A stretch of DNA of 64,000 nt, from NCBI RefSeq assembly GCF_900113695.1, contig NZ_FOQH01000001.1:558001-622000 (forward strand). Reading direction: 5' to 3'. The position numbers were made by a program, and so were the translations under genes. A model generated the notes under the pieces. It was not told where the DNA came from. It was given only the letters and a program-made list of their open reading frames with translations, and ran no database searches. Each line of letters opens with the position of its first letter. The first letter of the stretch is position 1. The DNA comes from Albimonas pacifica (GTDB lineage Bacteria; Pseudomonadota; Alphaproteobacteria; Rhodobacterales; Rhodobacteraceae). Shown here in pieces: positions 27,399-35,645 of this stretch.

Positions 27399-28507
27399 TG
27401 ACCCTGCTCGAAGCCGCCGCCCGCCACGTGGAGGCGCCCGTGCACACCCCCTCCGACCGCGCCCTGACGCTCGAGATCGACGGCGTCGTCAAGCGCTACC
27501 CCAACGGGGCGCTGGCGGTGAAGGGCGTCGACATCCAGGTGGGGCAGGGGGAGCTGGTCGTGTTCGTCGGCCCCTCCGGCTGCGGCAAGTCCACCCTCCT
27601 GCGCATGGTCGCGGGGCTGGAGGCGGTCTCGGAGGGCGAGATCCGCATCGACGGGCGCCGCATGAACGAGGCCGACCCCGCCGACCGCGACATCGCCATG
27701 GTGTTCCAGAACTACGCGCTCTACCCGCACATGACGGTGAGGAAGAACCTCGCCTACGGGCTGCAGAACCGGAAGACCCCGAAGGACGTGATCGCGGCCA
27801 AGGTCGCCGAGGCGGCCGCGATGCTGCAGATCGAGGAGTTCCTCGACCGCAAGCCCTCCCAGCTCTCCGGCGGGCAGCGCCAGCGCGTCGCCATGGGCCG
27901 GGCCATCGTGCGCGACCCCAAGGTCTTCCTCTTCGACGAGCCGCTCTCGAACCTCGACGCCCGCCTGCGCAACCAGATGCGGCTGGAGATCCGGAAGCTG
28001 CAGCGCCGGCTGGGCGTCTCGGCGATCTACGTGACCCACGACCAGGTCGAGGCGATGACGCTCGCCGACCGCATCGTGGTGCTGAACGGCGGGCTGGTGG
28101 AGCAGGTGGGGACGCCCTCCGAGGTCTACGCCCGCCCCGCCACCACCTTCGTCGCCTCCTTCATCGGCGCGCCGGCGATGAACCTGCTCGACGCCGTGGT
28201 CGACGGCGGGAGGCTGCGCGTTGGGGAGGCCGCGATCCCCGCCCCCGCCGGCGCCCCGCAGGGCCCGGTCAAGGCCGGCCTGCGCGCGGAGAAGGCGCGC
28301 CTCGTCCCCGCGGGCCAGGGCCTGCCCTTTGCGCTGGAGGCGGTGGAGGAGCTCGGCGCCACCCGCCTCCTGCACGGTCTCGCCGCAGGCGCGCCGGTGG
28401 TGGTCGCCGCCGACGCCGCCCTGCCGCTGCCCGCGGGCCCGCTGTCGCTGACCGCGGATCCCGCCGACCTGCATCTCTTCGACGCCAGGCAGGGGGGTCG
28501 CCTGTGA
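27395..28507 (+). CDS. ugpC: sn-Glycerol-3-phosphate ABC transporter ATPase UgpC
   Basis: 370 aa. Walker [12 protein letters not shown]-loop [14 protein letters not shown], signature LSGGQRQR, Walker [13 protein letters not shown] and switch [10 protein letters not shown], followed by a MalK-like regulatory OB-fold ([14 protein letters not shown] onward). An N-terminal extension of about 25 aa ([20 protein letters not shown]) precedes the usual start of the family and could be a start-site artefact, but the ATGA overlap with ugpE supports it. Confidence 0.92.
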   Translation: MMTLLEAAARHVEAPVHTPSDRALTLEIDGVVKRYPNGALAVKGVDIQVGQGELVVFVGPSGCGKSTLLRMVAGLEAVSEGEIRIDGRRMNEADPADRDIAMVFQNYALYPHMTVRKNLAYGLQNRKTPKDVIAAKVAEAAAMLQIEEFLDRKPSQLSGGQRQRVAMGRAIVRDPKVFLFDEPLSNLDARLRNQMRLEIRKLQRRLGVSAIYVTHDQVEAMTLADRIVVLNGGLVEQVGTPSEVYARPATTFVASFIGAPAMNLLDAVVDGGRLRVGEAAIPAPAGAPQGPVKAGLRAEKARLVPAGQGLPFALEAVEELGATRLLHGLAAGAPVVVAADAALPLPAGPLSLTADPADLHLFDARQGGRL

Positions 28508-29214
28508 GACTGACCGACGCGCTCGCCGCCCGCCAGGGCGAGGCCGCCCCGACCTATCTCGGTCTGCGCTTCGACGCACGGGGCGACGCGCTGCCCGACC
28601 CCGGCAGCACGATCGTCGCCCATGTGCGCGAGCCCGCGGCGAACGCGGCGCTCGCCACCGTGCGCGCGACGATGGAGGCGGCCGGCCTCGCCCGCTTCTG
28701 GGCCTGGCTGCCGCCCTCGTCCTTCCACATGACGATGTTCGACATGGTGCTCCACGGGCGGCGCGGCGCCGCCTGGCCGCGGCATCTGCCCCAGGACCTG
28801 CCGGGGCGCGAGGCGGACGCCGCCGTCGTCGAGGCGGTGCGCGGCTTCGCGCTCGACACCGACCCGGTGTTCCGGATGACGCCGCGCAGCCTCACCCTCT
28901 CGCCCTCGGGCATGGGGGTGACGCTGACCGGCGAGACGCCCGCCGAGGACGCCCGCCTGCGGGCGCTGCGCGACCGGCTGGCGGCGGCGACCGGCCTCGC
29001 CGAGCGGCCGGGCCACGCCGACTACCGCTTCCACATCACGCTCGCCTACCTGATCGACTGGCCGGCGCCCGAGGACGCGCGCGAGGCCGACGCGATGCTC
29101 TCGGAGGCCGAATCCGCGCTGCTCGCCGCGCTGCCGACCCTCCGCCTCGGCCCGCCGGAGGTCTGCCTCTTCGACGACATGACCGAGTTCCGGCCGCTCT
29201 TCACCCTGTCCTGA
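28504..29214 (+). CDS. 2H-phosphoesterase-superfamily protein (DUF1868-like)
   Basis: 236 aa, GTG start overlapping the ugpC stop (GTGA), hence translationally coupled to the transporter. Two His-x-Thr motifs of the 2H phosphoesterase fold are seen: [12 protein letters not shown] (about residue 75) and [10 protein letters not shown] (about residue 180). In this superfamily the two histidines act on cyclic or phosphodiester bonds (for example 2',3'-cyclic phosphates). It occupies the position held by ugpQ, the glycerophosphodiester phosphodiesterase, in E. coli ugpBAECQ, so it may process the imported phosphodiester (inferred). Confidence 0.8.
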   Translation: MRLTDALAARQGEAAPTYLGLRFDARGDALPDPGSTIVAHVREPAANAALATVRATMEAAGLARFWAWLPPSSFHMTMFDMVLHGRRGAAWPRHLPQDLPGREADAAVVEAVRGFALDTDPVFRMTPRSLTLSPSGMGVTLTGETPAEDARLRALRDRLAAATGLAERPGHADYRFHITLAYLIDWPAPEDAREADAMLSEAESALLAALPTLRLGPPEVCLFDDMTEFRPLFTLS

Positions 29215-29307
29215 GGGCAGGGGGCGCGCTGCGGCGCCGCGGGGGGTTCAGGCGCGCGGCCCCGGTCCGCTAGGGTCCCGCCCGGCACCCAGGCAACCGG
29301 AGCGCGC

Positions 29308-30252
29308 ATGTCCCGCATCCTCACCGTCACCCTGAATCCCGCGCTCGACCTGACAACGGGGGTCGCGCGGCTGGAGGAAGGCCGCAAGATGCGCTGCGAG
29401 CCGCCGCAGATGGATCCCGGCGGCGGCGGCGCCAACGTCTCGCGCGCGATCCGCAAGCTGGGCGGGGCGTCGGAGGCGTTCATCTGCACCGGCGCCCCCC
29501 TCGGCACGACCTACCGCGAGCGCTTCGCGGCCGAGGGCCTGGCCGCGATCTGGCACGACTGCGGCGTCCCCACCCGGCAGAGCATCGCCGTCCACGACCG
29601 CGCCACCGGCGGCCAGTACCGCTTCGTGTTCCCGGGCGAGCTCTGGGGGGAGCCGGTCTGGCAGGGCGCGCTCGACGCCCTGACCGCGGCCATGCGGCCG
29701 GGCGACCTGGTGGTCCTGTCCGGCTCCCAGCCCCCCGGCGTGCCCGAGGACTTTCCCCGCCGGCTCTGCGCCATGGCGGGGCGGGTCGGGGCGAAGGTGA
29801 TCGTCGACACTTCCGGCCGCCCGCTGGAGGTCGCGGCCCAGCCCAACACCGGCGCCCACGTCCTGCGCATGGACCACTACGAGGGCATGGAGCTGATGGG
29901 CTGGACCGAGTTCGGCCCGCGCGAGGCCGAGACGCTGGCGCGCGAGCTCGTCGACCGCGGCGCCGCCGAGATCGCCATCGTGACCCTCGGCGGCGACGGC
30001 GCCTGGGCCGCCACGGCCGAGGAGGCCTGGCATTGCGCCCCGCCCGCGGTCGAGGTCCTGTCCTCCACCGGCGCCGGCGACAGTTTCGTCGCGGCGCTTT
30101 CCATCGGCCTCTCGGACGGGCGCCCGTTCGTCGAGGCGATCGCCTTCGCCGTCGCCGCGGCCGCAGACGCGGTGACCACGCCGGGCACCGACCTCTGCAC
30201 GCTCGACGGCACGCTGGAGAAGCTCGCCCGGGTGACGCGGGCGCGGTTCTGA
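29308..30252 (+). CDS. pfkB: PfkB-family sugar kinase (6-phosphofructokinase II type)
   Basis: 314 aa. Resembles E. coli PfkB: TLNPALDLTTGVARLEEGRK then PGGGGANVSRAIRKLGG at the N-terminus, GGQYRFVFPGE, LSGSQPPGVPEDF, IVDTSGRPLEVA and catalytic STGAGDSFVAALSIGL near the C-terminus. Phosphorylates a sugar phosphate at C1 or C6. Odd point: the KPN-x-x-E segment usual after the central strand is replaced by RMDHYEGMEL. It lies 93 bases after the 2H phosphoesterase and may be in the ugp operon. Confidence 0.85.
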   Translation: MSRILTVTLNPALDLTTGVARLEEGRKMRCEPPQMDPGGGGANVSRAIRKLGGASEAFICTGAPLGTTYRERFAAEGLAAIWHDCGVPTRQSIAVHDRATGGQYRFVFPGELWGEPVWQGALDALTAAMRPGDLVVLSGSQPPGVPEDFPRRLCAMAGRVGAKVIVDTSGRPLEVAAQPNTGAHVLRMDHYEGMELMGWTEFGPREAETLARELVDRGAAEIAIVTLGGDGAWAATAEEAWHCAPPAVEVLSSTGAGDSFVAALSIGLSDGRPFVEAIAFAVAAAADAVTTPGTDLCTLDGTLEKLARVTRARF

Positions 30253-30289
30253 CCGCGGCGTCGGAGGGCGGTCCGCCCGCCGGAGCGCG

Positions 30290-30916
30290 CTAGAAGGCCG
30301 CCACGCACTCGCGCAGATAGGCCCAGGCGGCCGAGGCGGCCCCCGGCGCCGCGTGCACCGCGCGCGAGCAGGCGTGGATGGCGCCCGCCTCGACCGAGTA
30401 GGGCGCGGGCGCCAGGCGATAGGTCCGCCCGGCGTGGGGATCGTCCAGCAGGTCCACGAAGAACACCCCCTCGCCGACCAGCGCGCCCTCGTTCTCGAAG
30501 TCGAGGAACCCGTCGGCCAGCAGCGCCTCGGCGGCCTCCGACACCGGCAGGCGCACCCGGGGCATGCTGTTGGCGGCCCGCGGCTGGCGGAGGGGGAGCG
30601 TGTAATGCGCCGCGCCGGCCGCCGTCTCGCGGTAGAAGGGATGCTCGCCGATCGAGCCGTCCTCGCATTCCGGCGTCTCCTGCAGGGCGACGTCGAGGTA
30701 GACGAAGCGGCCGACGTTCGCGTCGAGCGCCCGTTCCCAGCGCGACAGCACCGCCTCGCCGGGATCGCAGGGGCTGCCGGTCAGCGAGACCTCTGGCGCC
30801 AGCCGGTCGCTGAACGCCGCCTGCGCGAGGCCCAGCGCGGTCGCCATCGCCCCGACCAGCCCCATGAAGGACAGGAACGAGGATACGATCCGACCGATGG
30901 CGCTGGGCTGGCGCAT
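30290..30916 (-). CDS. Hypothetical protein with N-terminal membrane anchor
   Basis: 208 aa, not recognised. One hydrophobic segment (IVSSFLSFMGLVGAMATALGLAQAAF, about residues 9-34) could be a membrane anchor or uncleaved signal. The remainder is probably periplasmic, with three Cys (SPCDPG, TPECEDG, ACSRAVHAA or LRECVAAF) that could form disulfides, and a repeated use of PRVRLPVSEAAEALLADGFL-like beta/alpha segments. Codon use is normal for the window. It converges on pfkB. The 162-bp gap upstream of it shows nothing further. Confidence 0.65.
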   Translation of the reverse strand: MRQPSAIGRIVSSFLSFMGLVGAMATALGLAQAAFSDRLAPEVSLTGSPCDPGEAVLSRWERALDANVGRFVYLDVALQETPECEDGSIGEHPFYRETAAGAAHYTLPLRQPRAANSMPRVRLPVSEAAEALLADGFLDFENEGALVGEGVFFVDLLDDPHAGRTYRLAPAPYSVEAGAIHACSRAVHAAPGAASAAWAYLRECVAAF

Positions 30917-31078
30917 TCGCCTCCTCCGACGTCGACCCGGGGCCGGTCTAGCACCGAACCGCCCCGGAAATCGACCGGCGAGCGCCGCCGCGGCCCCTCT
31001 GGCGCGGGCGGCGCCGCCGCCCGGATGCGCGAACCGCCGCCGGGGGGACTGGCGGCGGCGTTCGGGCGCGCGGGCGCC

Positions 31079-31831
31079 TCAGACGGTCTGCGGCTCCTCC
31101 AGCGCGTCGGCGATGAACAGCGCCACCTGGTCCTCGCCCCCCAGCGCCTCGGCCGCGAAGGCGGACATCGAGCCGTAGCGCTGCGCGACGGTGTCGAGCG
31201 CGGTCTGCAGGTAGTCCGCCTCCACCCGGCGCAGCGCCTCGCGCGCGAGCTCGGGGACGGCGGAGACGGTGGAGTTCGCCGGCGGCGCCCACAGGTCGTT
31301 GGTGGCGAGGTAGTCGGCCATCACCGCCTCCTCCGCCGCGCCCAGCGTGCCCAGGATCATCGCGCCGGCGAAGCCGGTGCGGTCCTTGCCCGCGGCGCAG
31401 TGCCAGACGATCGGGCGCCCGCCGCTCTCGTGCGCGAGGCGCAGCAGGTCTTGGAAGACATGCGCGCTCTCCTCGACGTAGTAGCGGTAGGTCTCGCGCA
31501 TCGCCTCGCGCGCGCTCTCGCGGTCGAGCAGGCCCGCCTCGTGCAGCTCGCGCACGCGGTCGCCGGTCTTGGGCTCGATCGGCATCGCCACCCGGCGGTC
31601 CTTGATCGCGTCGGGCAGGACGTAGGCGTTCACGGTCGCCTCCTCGCGCCCGCGCAGGTCGACGATGGCGTAGGGGTCCAGCGCCTCCAGCGCCTCCATC
31701 CCCGCCGGGCCGAAGGTGCGCGGCGAGGCGCAGCGGTAGAAGCGCCGCTCGCGCACCCGCCGCCCGTCGGGCAGCGCCATCCCGCAGAAGGAGCGGAAGT
31801 TCGGGGCGTCAGGGTGCAGAAGCGTGGCCAT
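31079..31831 (-). CDS. Tyrosine-protein phosphatase (dual-specificity-like, CX5R)
   Basis: 250 aa from ATG 31831. Active-site loop IVWHCAAGKDRTGFAGA (nucleophile Cys near residue 145, Arg seven residues after HC) with the N-terminal marker NFRSFCGMALPDGRRVRERRFYRCASP and general-acid region IVDLRGREE. This is the Y_phosphatase3 type, close to Mycobacterium PtpB and LipA-like lipid phosphatases. May dephosphorylate proteins or phosphoinositides. It is divergent from the cyclase gene at 32115, so it shares its 283-bp control region with the signalling cluster. Confidence 0.9.
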   Translation of the reverse strand: MATLLHPDAPNFRSFCGMALPDGRRVRERRFYRCASPRTFGPAGMEALEALDPYAIVDLRGREEATVNAYVLPDAIKDRRVAMPIEPKTGDRVRELHEAGLLDRESAREAMRETYRYYVEESAHVFQDLLRLAHESGGRPIVWHCAAGKDRTGFAGAMILGTLGAAEEAVMADYLATNDLWAPPANSTVSAVPELAREALRRVEADYLQTALDTVAQRYGSMSAFAAEALGGEDQVALFIADALEEPQTV

Positions 31832-32114
31832 GCGTGCGATCCTTTGCTCTTGCCTGCCGCGCGGCAGGGAGACTCCTTGTAGGCCGAAACCGGCCCTCGG
31901 CGTCCGGCGACCCGGGGTCGCGGCGTCTCTCGCCCGCAGACATCGCCCCGCGGGCCGCCCGGCGCAAGCCCGCGCGTCGTCGCCCCCATCCTGGCGCCCC
32001 GCCACGACGCTTTCGCGACGAGGCCCGCGCGACGCCCTCCCCGCTTGCGCGCCGGGGCGGGAGACCCCTAAGGTTCCCATCAGCTTGCACGAGGCGTTGG
32101 GAGGAGACCGGCCG

Positions 32115-33308
32115 GTGAGCGCCGAAGCCGTGATCCTGTGCGCCGCGCCCTACGCCGCCGATCCGGCGTGGCTCGATCCCGCCTGCGAATCCGTTCTGCG
32201 CGCGGAGATCGAGGCGGCGCTGCCGGCCTCGGCCCGCGTCGCCTACGCCTCTCCCGCCGCCGGCCCCGGGCTGCTCTTCGCCGAGGCCGCGCTCGCCCGC
32301 GGAGCGGAGCTGCACCTCTTCCTGCCCTGCGCGCCCGAGGATTTCGCCCGTTGGCACGTGGCCCCCGCCGGCCCCGCCCACCTCGCCCGCTTCGAGGCGG
32401 TGCGCGCCGCGGCCGCGCGGGTGGAGACCTCCGGAGAGGAGCGCCTGGCGGGCGACGAGATCCAGCTGCGCTTCAACAACCAGGTGCTGCAGGGCCTCGC
32501 GCGGCTGCATGCCGACAGCCTCGGCGCCGCCGCGCGCCTGCTGGTGTGCTGGAGCCCGATGGCCCCGCCCGAGCCCGGCTCGCCCGCCGACTTCATGGAC
32601 CAGTGGCCCGAGATCGAGCGCCTGTCGCTGATCGACCTCGACGAGCCGCGGGGCGAGGGGGCGGCCCCCCTCTCGGACATCGCCCCGGGCCTCGGCGCGC
32701 TGTCCTTCGGGGCTAGCCCGCTGGTGGTGCGCGCGATCTTCTTCGCCGACCTCGCCACATACTCGACGCTGCGCGACGAGCAGGTGCCGCTGCTGTGGGA
32801 TTTCCTCGCCGAGGTGCAGGCCCGGATCGAGACGCGCGCGACCGCGCCGATCCTGATCAACACCTGGGGCGACGCGGTGCATGCGGCGGCCGAGACCGCC
32901 ACCGACCTCGCCGGCTACGCCGCCGAGCTGACCGCGGGGGTGGCGGAGCTCGAGCTCGACCGCTTCGGCCTCGAGGCGCGTCCGCGCTTCCGCGTGGCGC
33001 TCCATGCGGGGCCGGTCTACGTCGGCCTGCACCCGCTGACCGGGCGCTCGATGATCTTCGGGCACCACGTGAACCGGGCGGCGCGGATCGAGGGGGTGGC
33101 CGCGCCCGGCGAGATCTACGCCTCCCAGCATTTCGTGGCCCTGCTGCGCGCCGAATCCGACGCCCGCCAGCACGAGGCCCGGCTGACCGGCCAGCCCTGG
33201 GCGCCGGCCTTCGCGGTGACCTACCTGGGCGAGAAGGACCTGCCCAAGAACTTCGGGCGGGAGACGGTCTACCGCGTCGAGCCGCTGGACGGGAGGGCCT
33301 GCGCATGA
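32115..33308 (+). CDS. Class III adenylate/guanylate cyclase with Rossmann-like N-terminal domain
   Basis: 397 aa from GTG 32115 (GGGAGGAG upstream; upstream frame is low-complexity). Residues about 1-150 form an alpha/beta domain (VILCAAPYAADPAW, LFAEAALARGAELHLFLPCAPEDF) resembling the nucleotide-sensing Rossmann domain found before many proteobacterial cyclases. The C-terminal cyclase domain keeps both metal Asp residues (IFFADLATYS about 213, LINTWGDAVHA about 255) and the transition-state Asn/Arg (HHVNRAARIE about 318). Makes cAMP or cGMP. Overlaps the HATPase gene by 4 bases, so it is co-translated with an anti-sigma kinase. Confidence 0.85.
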   Translation: MSAEAVILCAAPYAADPAWLDPACESVLRAEIEAALPASARVAYASPAAGPGLLFAEAALARGAELHLFLPCAPEDFARWHVAPAGPAHLARFEAVRAAAARVETSGEERLAGDEIQLRFNNQVLQGLARLHADSLGAAARLLVCWSPMAPPEPGSPADFMDQWPEIERLSLIDLDEPRGEGAAPLSDIAPGLGALSFGASPLVVRAIFFADLATYSTLRDEQVPLLWDFLAEVQARIETRATAPILINTWGDAVHAAAETATDLAGYAAELTAGVAELELDRFGLEARPRFRVALHAGPVYVGLHPLTGRSMIFGHHVNRAARIEGVAAPGEIYASQHFVALLRAESDARQHEARLTGQPWAPAFAVTYLGEKDLPKNFGRETVYRVEPLDGRACA

Positions 33309-33721
33309 CCGCCCTCTCCCTGACGCTGGTCAACGATCTCGCCGAGGTCGGCCGCCTCGCCGAGGCGGTCGAGGCCTTCTGCGAGGCGAACGAGCTGCCG
33401 ATGGGCGCGGCCCACGCGCTGGCCCTGTCGCTGGACGAGCTTTTGACCAATACGATCAGCTACGGCTATGAGGACGGCGCGACGGGGCGGATCGAGGTCT
33501 CGATCACGCTCGCGGGCGGCGCGGCGACGGCGGTGGTGCGCGACGACGCCCGCCCCTTCGACCCGACCGGGGCGGCGGCGCCCGACCTCGACGCCGCGCT
33601 GGACGACCGCGCGGTGGGGGGCCTGGGCATCCACCTGGTGCAGTCGATGATGGACGAGGTCGGCTACGTCCGCCGCGACGGGGTCAACGAGGTGACCCTG
33701 GTCAAGCGGCTGGACGGCTGA
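33305..33721 (+). CDS. Anti-sigma-factor-type serine kinase (HATPase_c_2, RsbW/SpoIIAB-like)
   Basis: 138 aa. GHKL fold: N-box ALSLDELLTNTISYGYED with the Mg-binding Glu/Asn, G1 box VVRDDARPFDP (variant of DDGxPFDP) and G2 region GGLGIHLVQSMMDEVGY. In partner switching it phosphorylates a STAS antagonist and sequesters a sigma factor or another effector. ATGA overlap with the cyclase; the STAS gene follows after 24 bases. No sigma-factor gene is adjacent. Confidence 0.9.
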   Translation: MTALSLTLVNDLAEVGRLAEAVEAFCEANELPMGAAHALALSLDELLTNTISYGYEDGATGRIEVSITLAGGAATAVVRDDARPFDPTGAAAPDLDAALDDRAVGGLGIHLVQSMMDEVGYVRRDGVNEVTLVKRLDG

Positions 33722-33745
33722 CGAAGGCAAGAGGGGAGAGCGACC

Positions 33746-34084
33746 GTGGAGATCGAGACGGAGACGCAGGCCGGCGTGGTGGTGCTGCGCCCGAAGGGCC
33801 GGGTGGACAGCAACTCCGCGCGCGAGCTGGAGGAGGCGCTGCTGCCCCGCTTCGACGCCCCGGCGCCGGTGCTGGTGGACTTCTCGGCGCTCTCCTACAT
33901 CTCGTCGGCGGGCCTGCGGGTGCTGCTGCTCGCCGCCCGCCGCTCGAAGGCCACGGGCACGGCGCTGGGCCTGAGCGGGATGAGCGAGCCGGTGGCCGAG
34001 GTCTTCGCGATCAGCGGCTTCGCCAAGCTGTTCCGGATCTGGCCCGACGCCGAGGCGGCCCTCGCGGAACTCGCCGCCGGCTGA
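33746..34084 (+). CDS. STAS-domain anti-sigma factor antagonist (RsbV/SpoIIAA-like)
   Basis: 112 aa. Begins VEIETETQAGVVVLRPKGRVDSNSA and carries the phospho-acceptor loop LVDFSALSYISSAGLRVLLLA, where one of the two adjacent Ser is the expected phosphorylation site. ATP-binding partner is encoded immediately upstream; the matching phosphatase is likely the SpoIIE-type protein at 43734. Ribosome site AGAGGGGAGAG. It is the last gene of the plus-strand trio and converges on the alanine racemase. Confidence 0.92.
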   Translation: MEIETETQAGVVVLRPKGRVDSNSARELEEALLPRFDAPAPVLVDFSALSYISSAGLRVLLLAARRSKATGTALGLSGMSEPVAEVFAISGFAKLFRIWPDAEAALAELAAG

Positions 34085-34159
34085 CGCCGCCGCTCGCCCC
34101 GCGCGAGCCCCGCGCGGCGCCCGTGGTTTCGGCGCCGCCCTTGGCCCGGAGCCGGCCAA

Positions 34160-34226
34160 GCCCGCCCGCAGGGCGCCTCCGTCCCGGGGCGCGGGTCCCG
34201 GGTCCGGAGGCGCCCTGCGGGCGGGC
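34160..34226. repeat. Solo inverted pair of the intergenic-element end motif
   Basis: Arms 34160-34181 and 34205-34226 are a perfect 22-bp inverted repeat whose core (GCCCGCCCGCAGGGCGCC and its complement) is the GC-rich outer end of the large palindromic elements at 2.4, 45.9, 50.7 and 54.9 kb. The long central hairpin is absent. Lies between the convergent STAS and alr genes, so may act as a two-way terminator. Confidence 0.65.
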
Positions 34227-34286
34227 CTGGGCCCGAGGGCCGGCGGTCCGCCCGGAGGCCCGTCCGTGGGCCTCGCGGCGGGGGCG

Positions 34287-35645
34287 TCAGGCGCCGAGAT
34301 ATTCCTTGCGCACCGCCGCGCCGACCTGGGTGAGCAGCACGTTGGGGGCGCAGGCCATGGCCTCGGCCACCGGCTCCACCGGGGCGGCGGCGTCGAGCAG
34401 GACCGCGCGGGCGCCGGGGCGGGCCGCGGCCTCGGGCAGGTCGGTGACGTCGAGCATCGTGAGGTTCATCGCCACCCCGCCCACCACCGCAACCCTGCGC
34501 CCCTGCACATGGGGCCGCCCCGCCTCGGCGTAGACCTGGGGCAGGCCGTCGGCGTAGCCCGCCGCGATCGTGGCGATCCGCGAGGGGCGCGAGAGCTCTC
34601 CGGCCCCGCGATAGCCCAGCCGCCGGCCGGCGGGATGCGCGGCGACCGCGATCACCGGCGCCTCGAGCGAATAGCAGGGCCTGAGCCCGGGCTGGCGGAC
34701 CACCGAGGTCTGGGTTCCGAACAGCGCGCTGCCCACCCGCGCCAGGCCCTGGCGCCACTCCGGCCCCAGGAACAGGCCGGAGGAGGCCGAGAGGCTCAGG
34801 ACCGCGCGCGGCAGCCCGCAGGCCAGCCGCTCCAGCAGCGCGAGCTGGGCGGCGTTGCCGGGATCGTCGGGCAGGTTGTAGGCGGCCAGATGCGAGACCA
34901 GCGCCGCCAGCTCCAGCCCCGCCAGCCGCTCGGGCTCGGCGGCGAGCCGCGCCGCCTCCGCCTCCGACAGGCCCAGCCGGCCGAGCCCGGTGTCGAGCTG
35001 CAGCGCCGCCCGCATCGGCCGGCCGGCGGCCGCGGCCCAGCGCGCGCAGGCCTCGACCTCGGCGAGCGACACCAGCGCGGGGATCGCGCCGAGGGCGGCG
35101 AAGGCCGCGGGCGTCGCGTCGGCGAGCCCCATCAGGCAGAACGCCTGCGCGCCCGGCGCCACGGCCAGCAGGCGCTGGGCCTCGTCGAGGTCGTTGACCC
35201 AGAACGCGGCGCAGCCCGCCTCGGCCAGCGCCCGGGCGACGGGCGCGAGGCCTAGGCCGTAGGCGTCGGCCTTCAGCACCGCCGACAGCCGCCCCGGCGC
35301 GCCCAGCCGGCAGGCCTGCGCCCAGTTCGCCCGGATCGCGTCGAGGTCCACCCGCAGCACCGGCGCCGTCGCCGCGCGGGACGCCGCCATGGCGGGCGCG
35401 CGGCCGTCCCGCCCGCTCCCCGCGGCTCCCGGCGGCCCCGACGCCCCGGCCGCCGTCCGGTCGTCCGTCGCGGCCCCGCGCGCAGGCGCGGGCTCGGGCG
35501 CCCGGACGACGGTCGGCTCGGTCTCCGCCCCGCCGCCCGTGCGGCGCGGCGCCGGCGCGTCGGCGGGTGCGGCCGGTCCGCGCCCGCCCGTGGGCGGGAC
35601 CGCAGCGGGGGCGCCCGCGGGCGCGGAGGGGCGGGGCGCGGTCAT
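34287..35645 (-). CDS. alr: Alanine racemase
   Basis: PLP enzyme interconverting L- and D-alanine. Core of 367 aa from MAASRAATAPVLRVDLDAIRANW; Lys-PLP in SAVLKADAYGLG, LDTGLGRLGL, and the second-base Tyr region in AAGYADGLPQVY. From ATG 35645 the protein is 452 aa, with an 85-residue Pro/Ala/Gly extension. That start overlaps the upstream stop as ATGA, which supports it, while ATG 35390 gives a normal family length. Last gene of the minus-strand operon containing the sensor-MFS protein, so it may be a specialised racemase rather than the cell-wall enzyme. Confidence 0.85.
   Translation of the reverse strand: MTAPRPSAPAGAPAAVPPTGGRGPAAPADAPAPRRTGGGAETEPTVVRAPEPAPARGAATDDRTAAGASGPPGAAGSGRDGRAPAMAASRAATAPVLRVDLDAIRANWAQACRLGAPGRLSAVLKADAYGLGLAPVARALAEAGCAAFWVNDLDEAQRLLAVAPGAQAFCLMGLADATPAAFAALGAIPALVSLAEVEACARWAAAAGRPMRAALQLDTGLGRLGLSEAEAARLAAEPERLAGLELAALVSHLAAYNLPDDPGNAAQLALLERLACGLPRAVLSLSASSGLFLGPEWRQGLARVGSALFGTQTSVVRQPGLRPCYSLEAPVIAVAAHPAGRRLGYRGAGELSRPSRIATIAAGYADGLPQVYAEAGRPHVQGRRVAVVGGVAMNLTMLDVTDLPEAAARPGARAVLLDAAAPVEPVAEAMACAPNVLLTQVGAAVRKEYLGA

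Noticed and set aside
32072-32097. Possible EcfG-type promoter (GGTTCC ... CGTT) before the cyclase gene
   Set aside because: The -35 part is GGTTCC instead of GGAAC, and the spacing is at the edge; a chance match is as likely.
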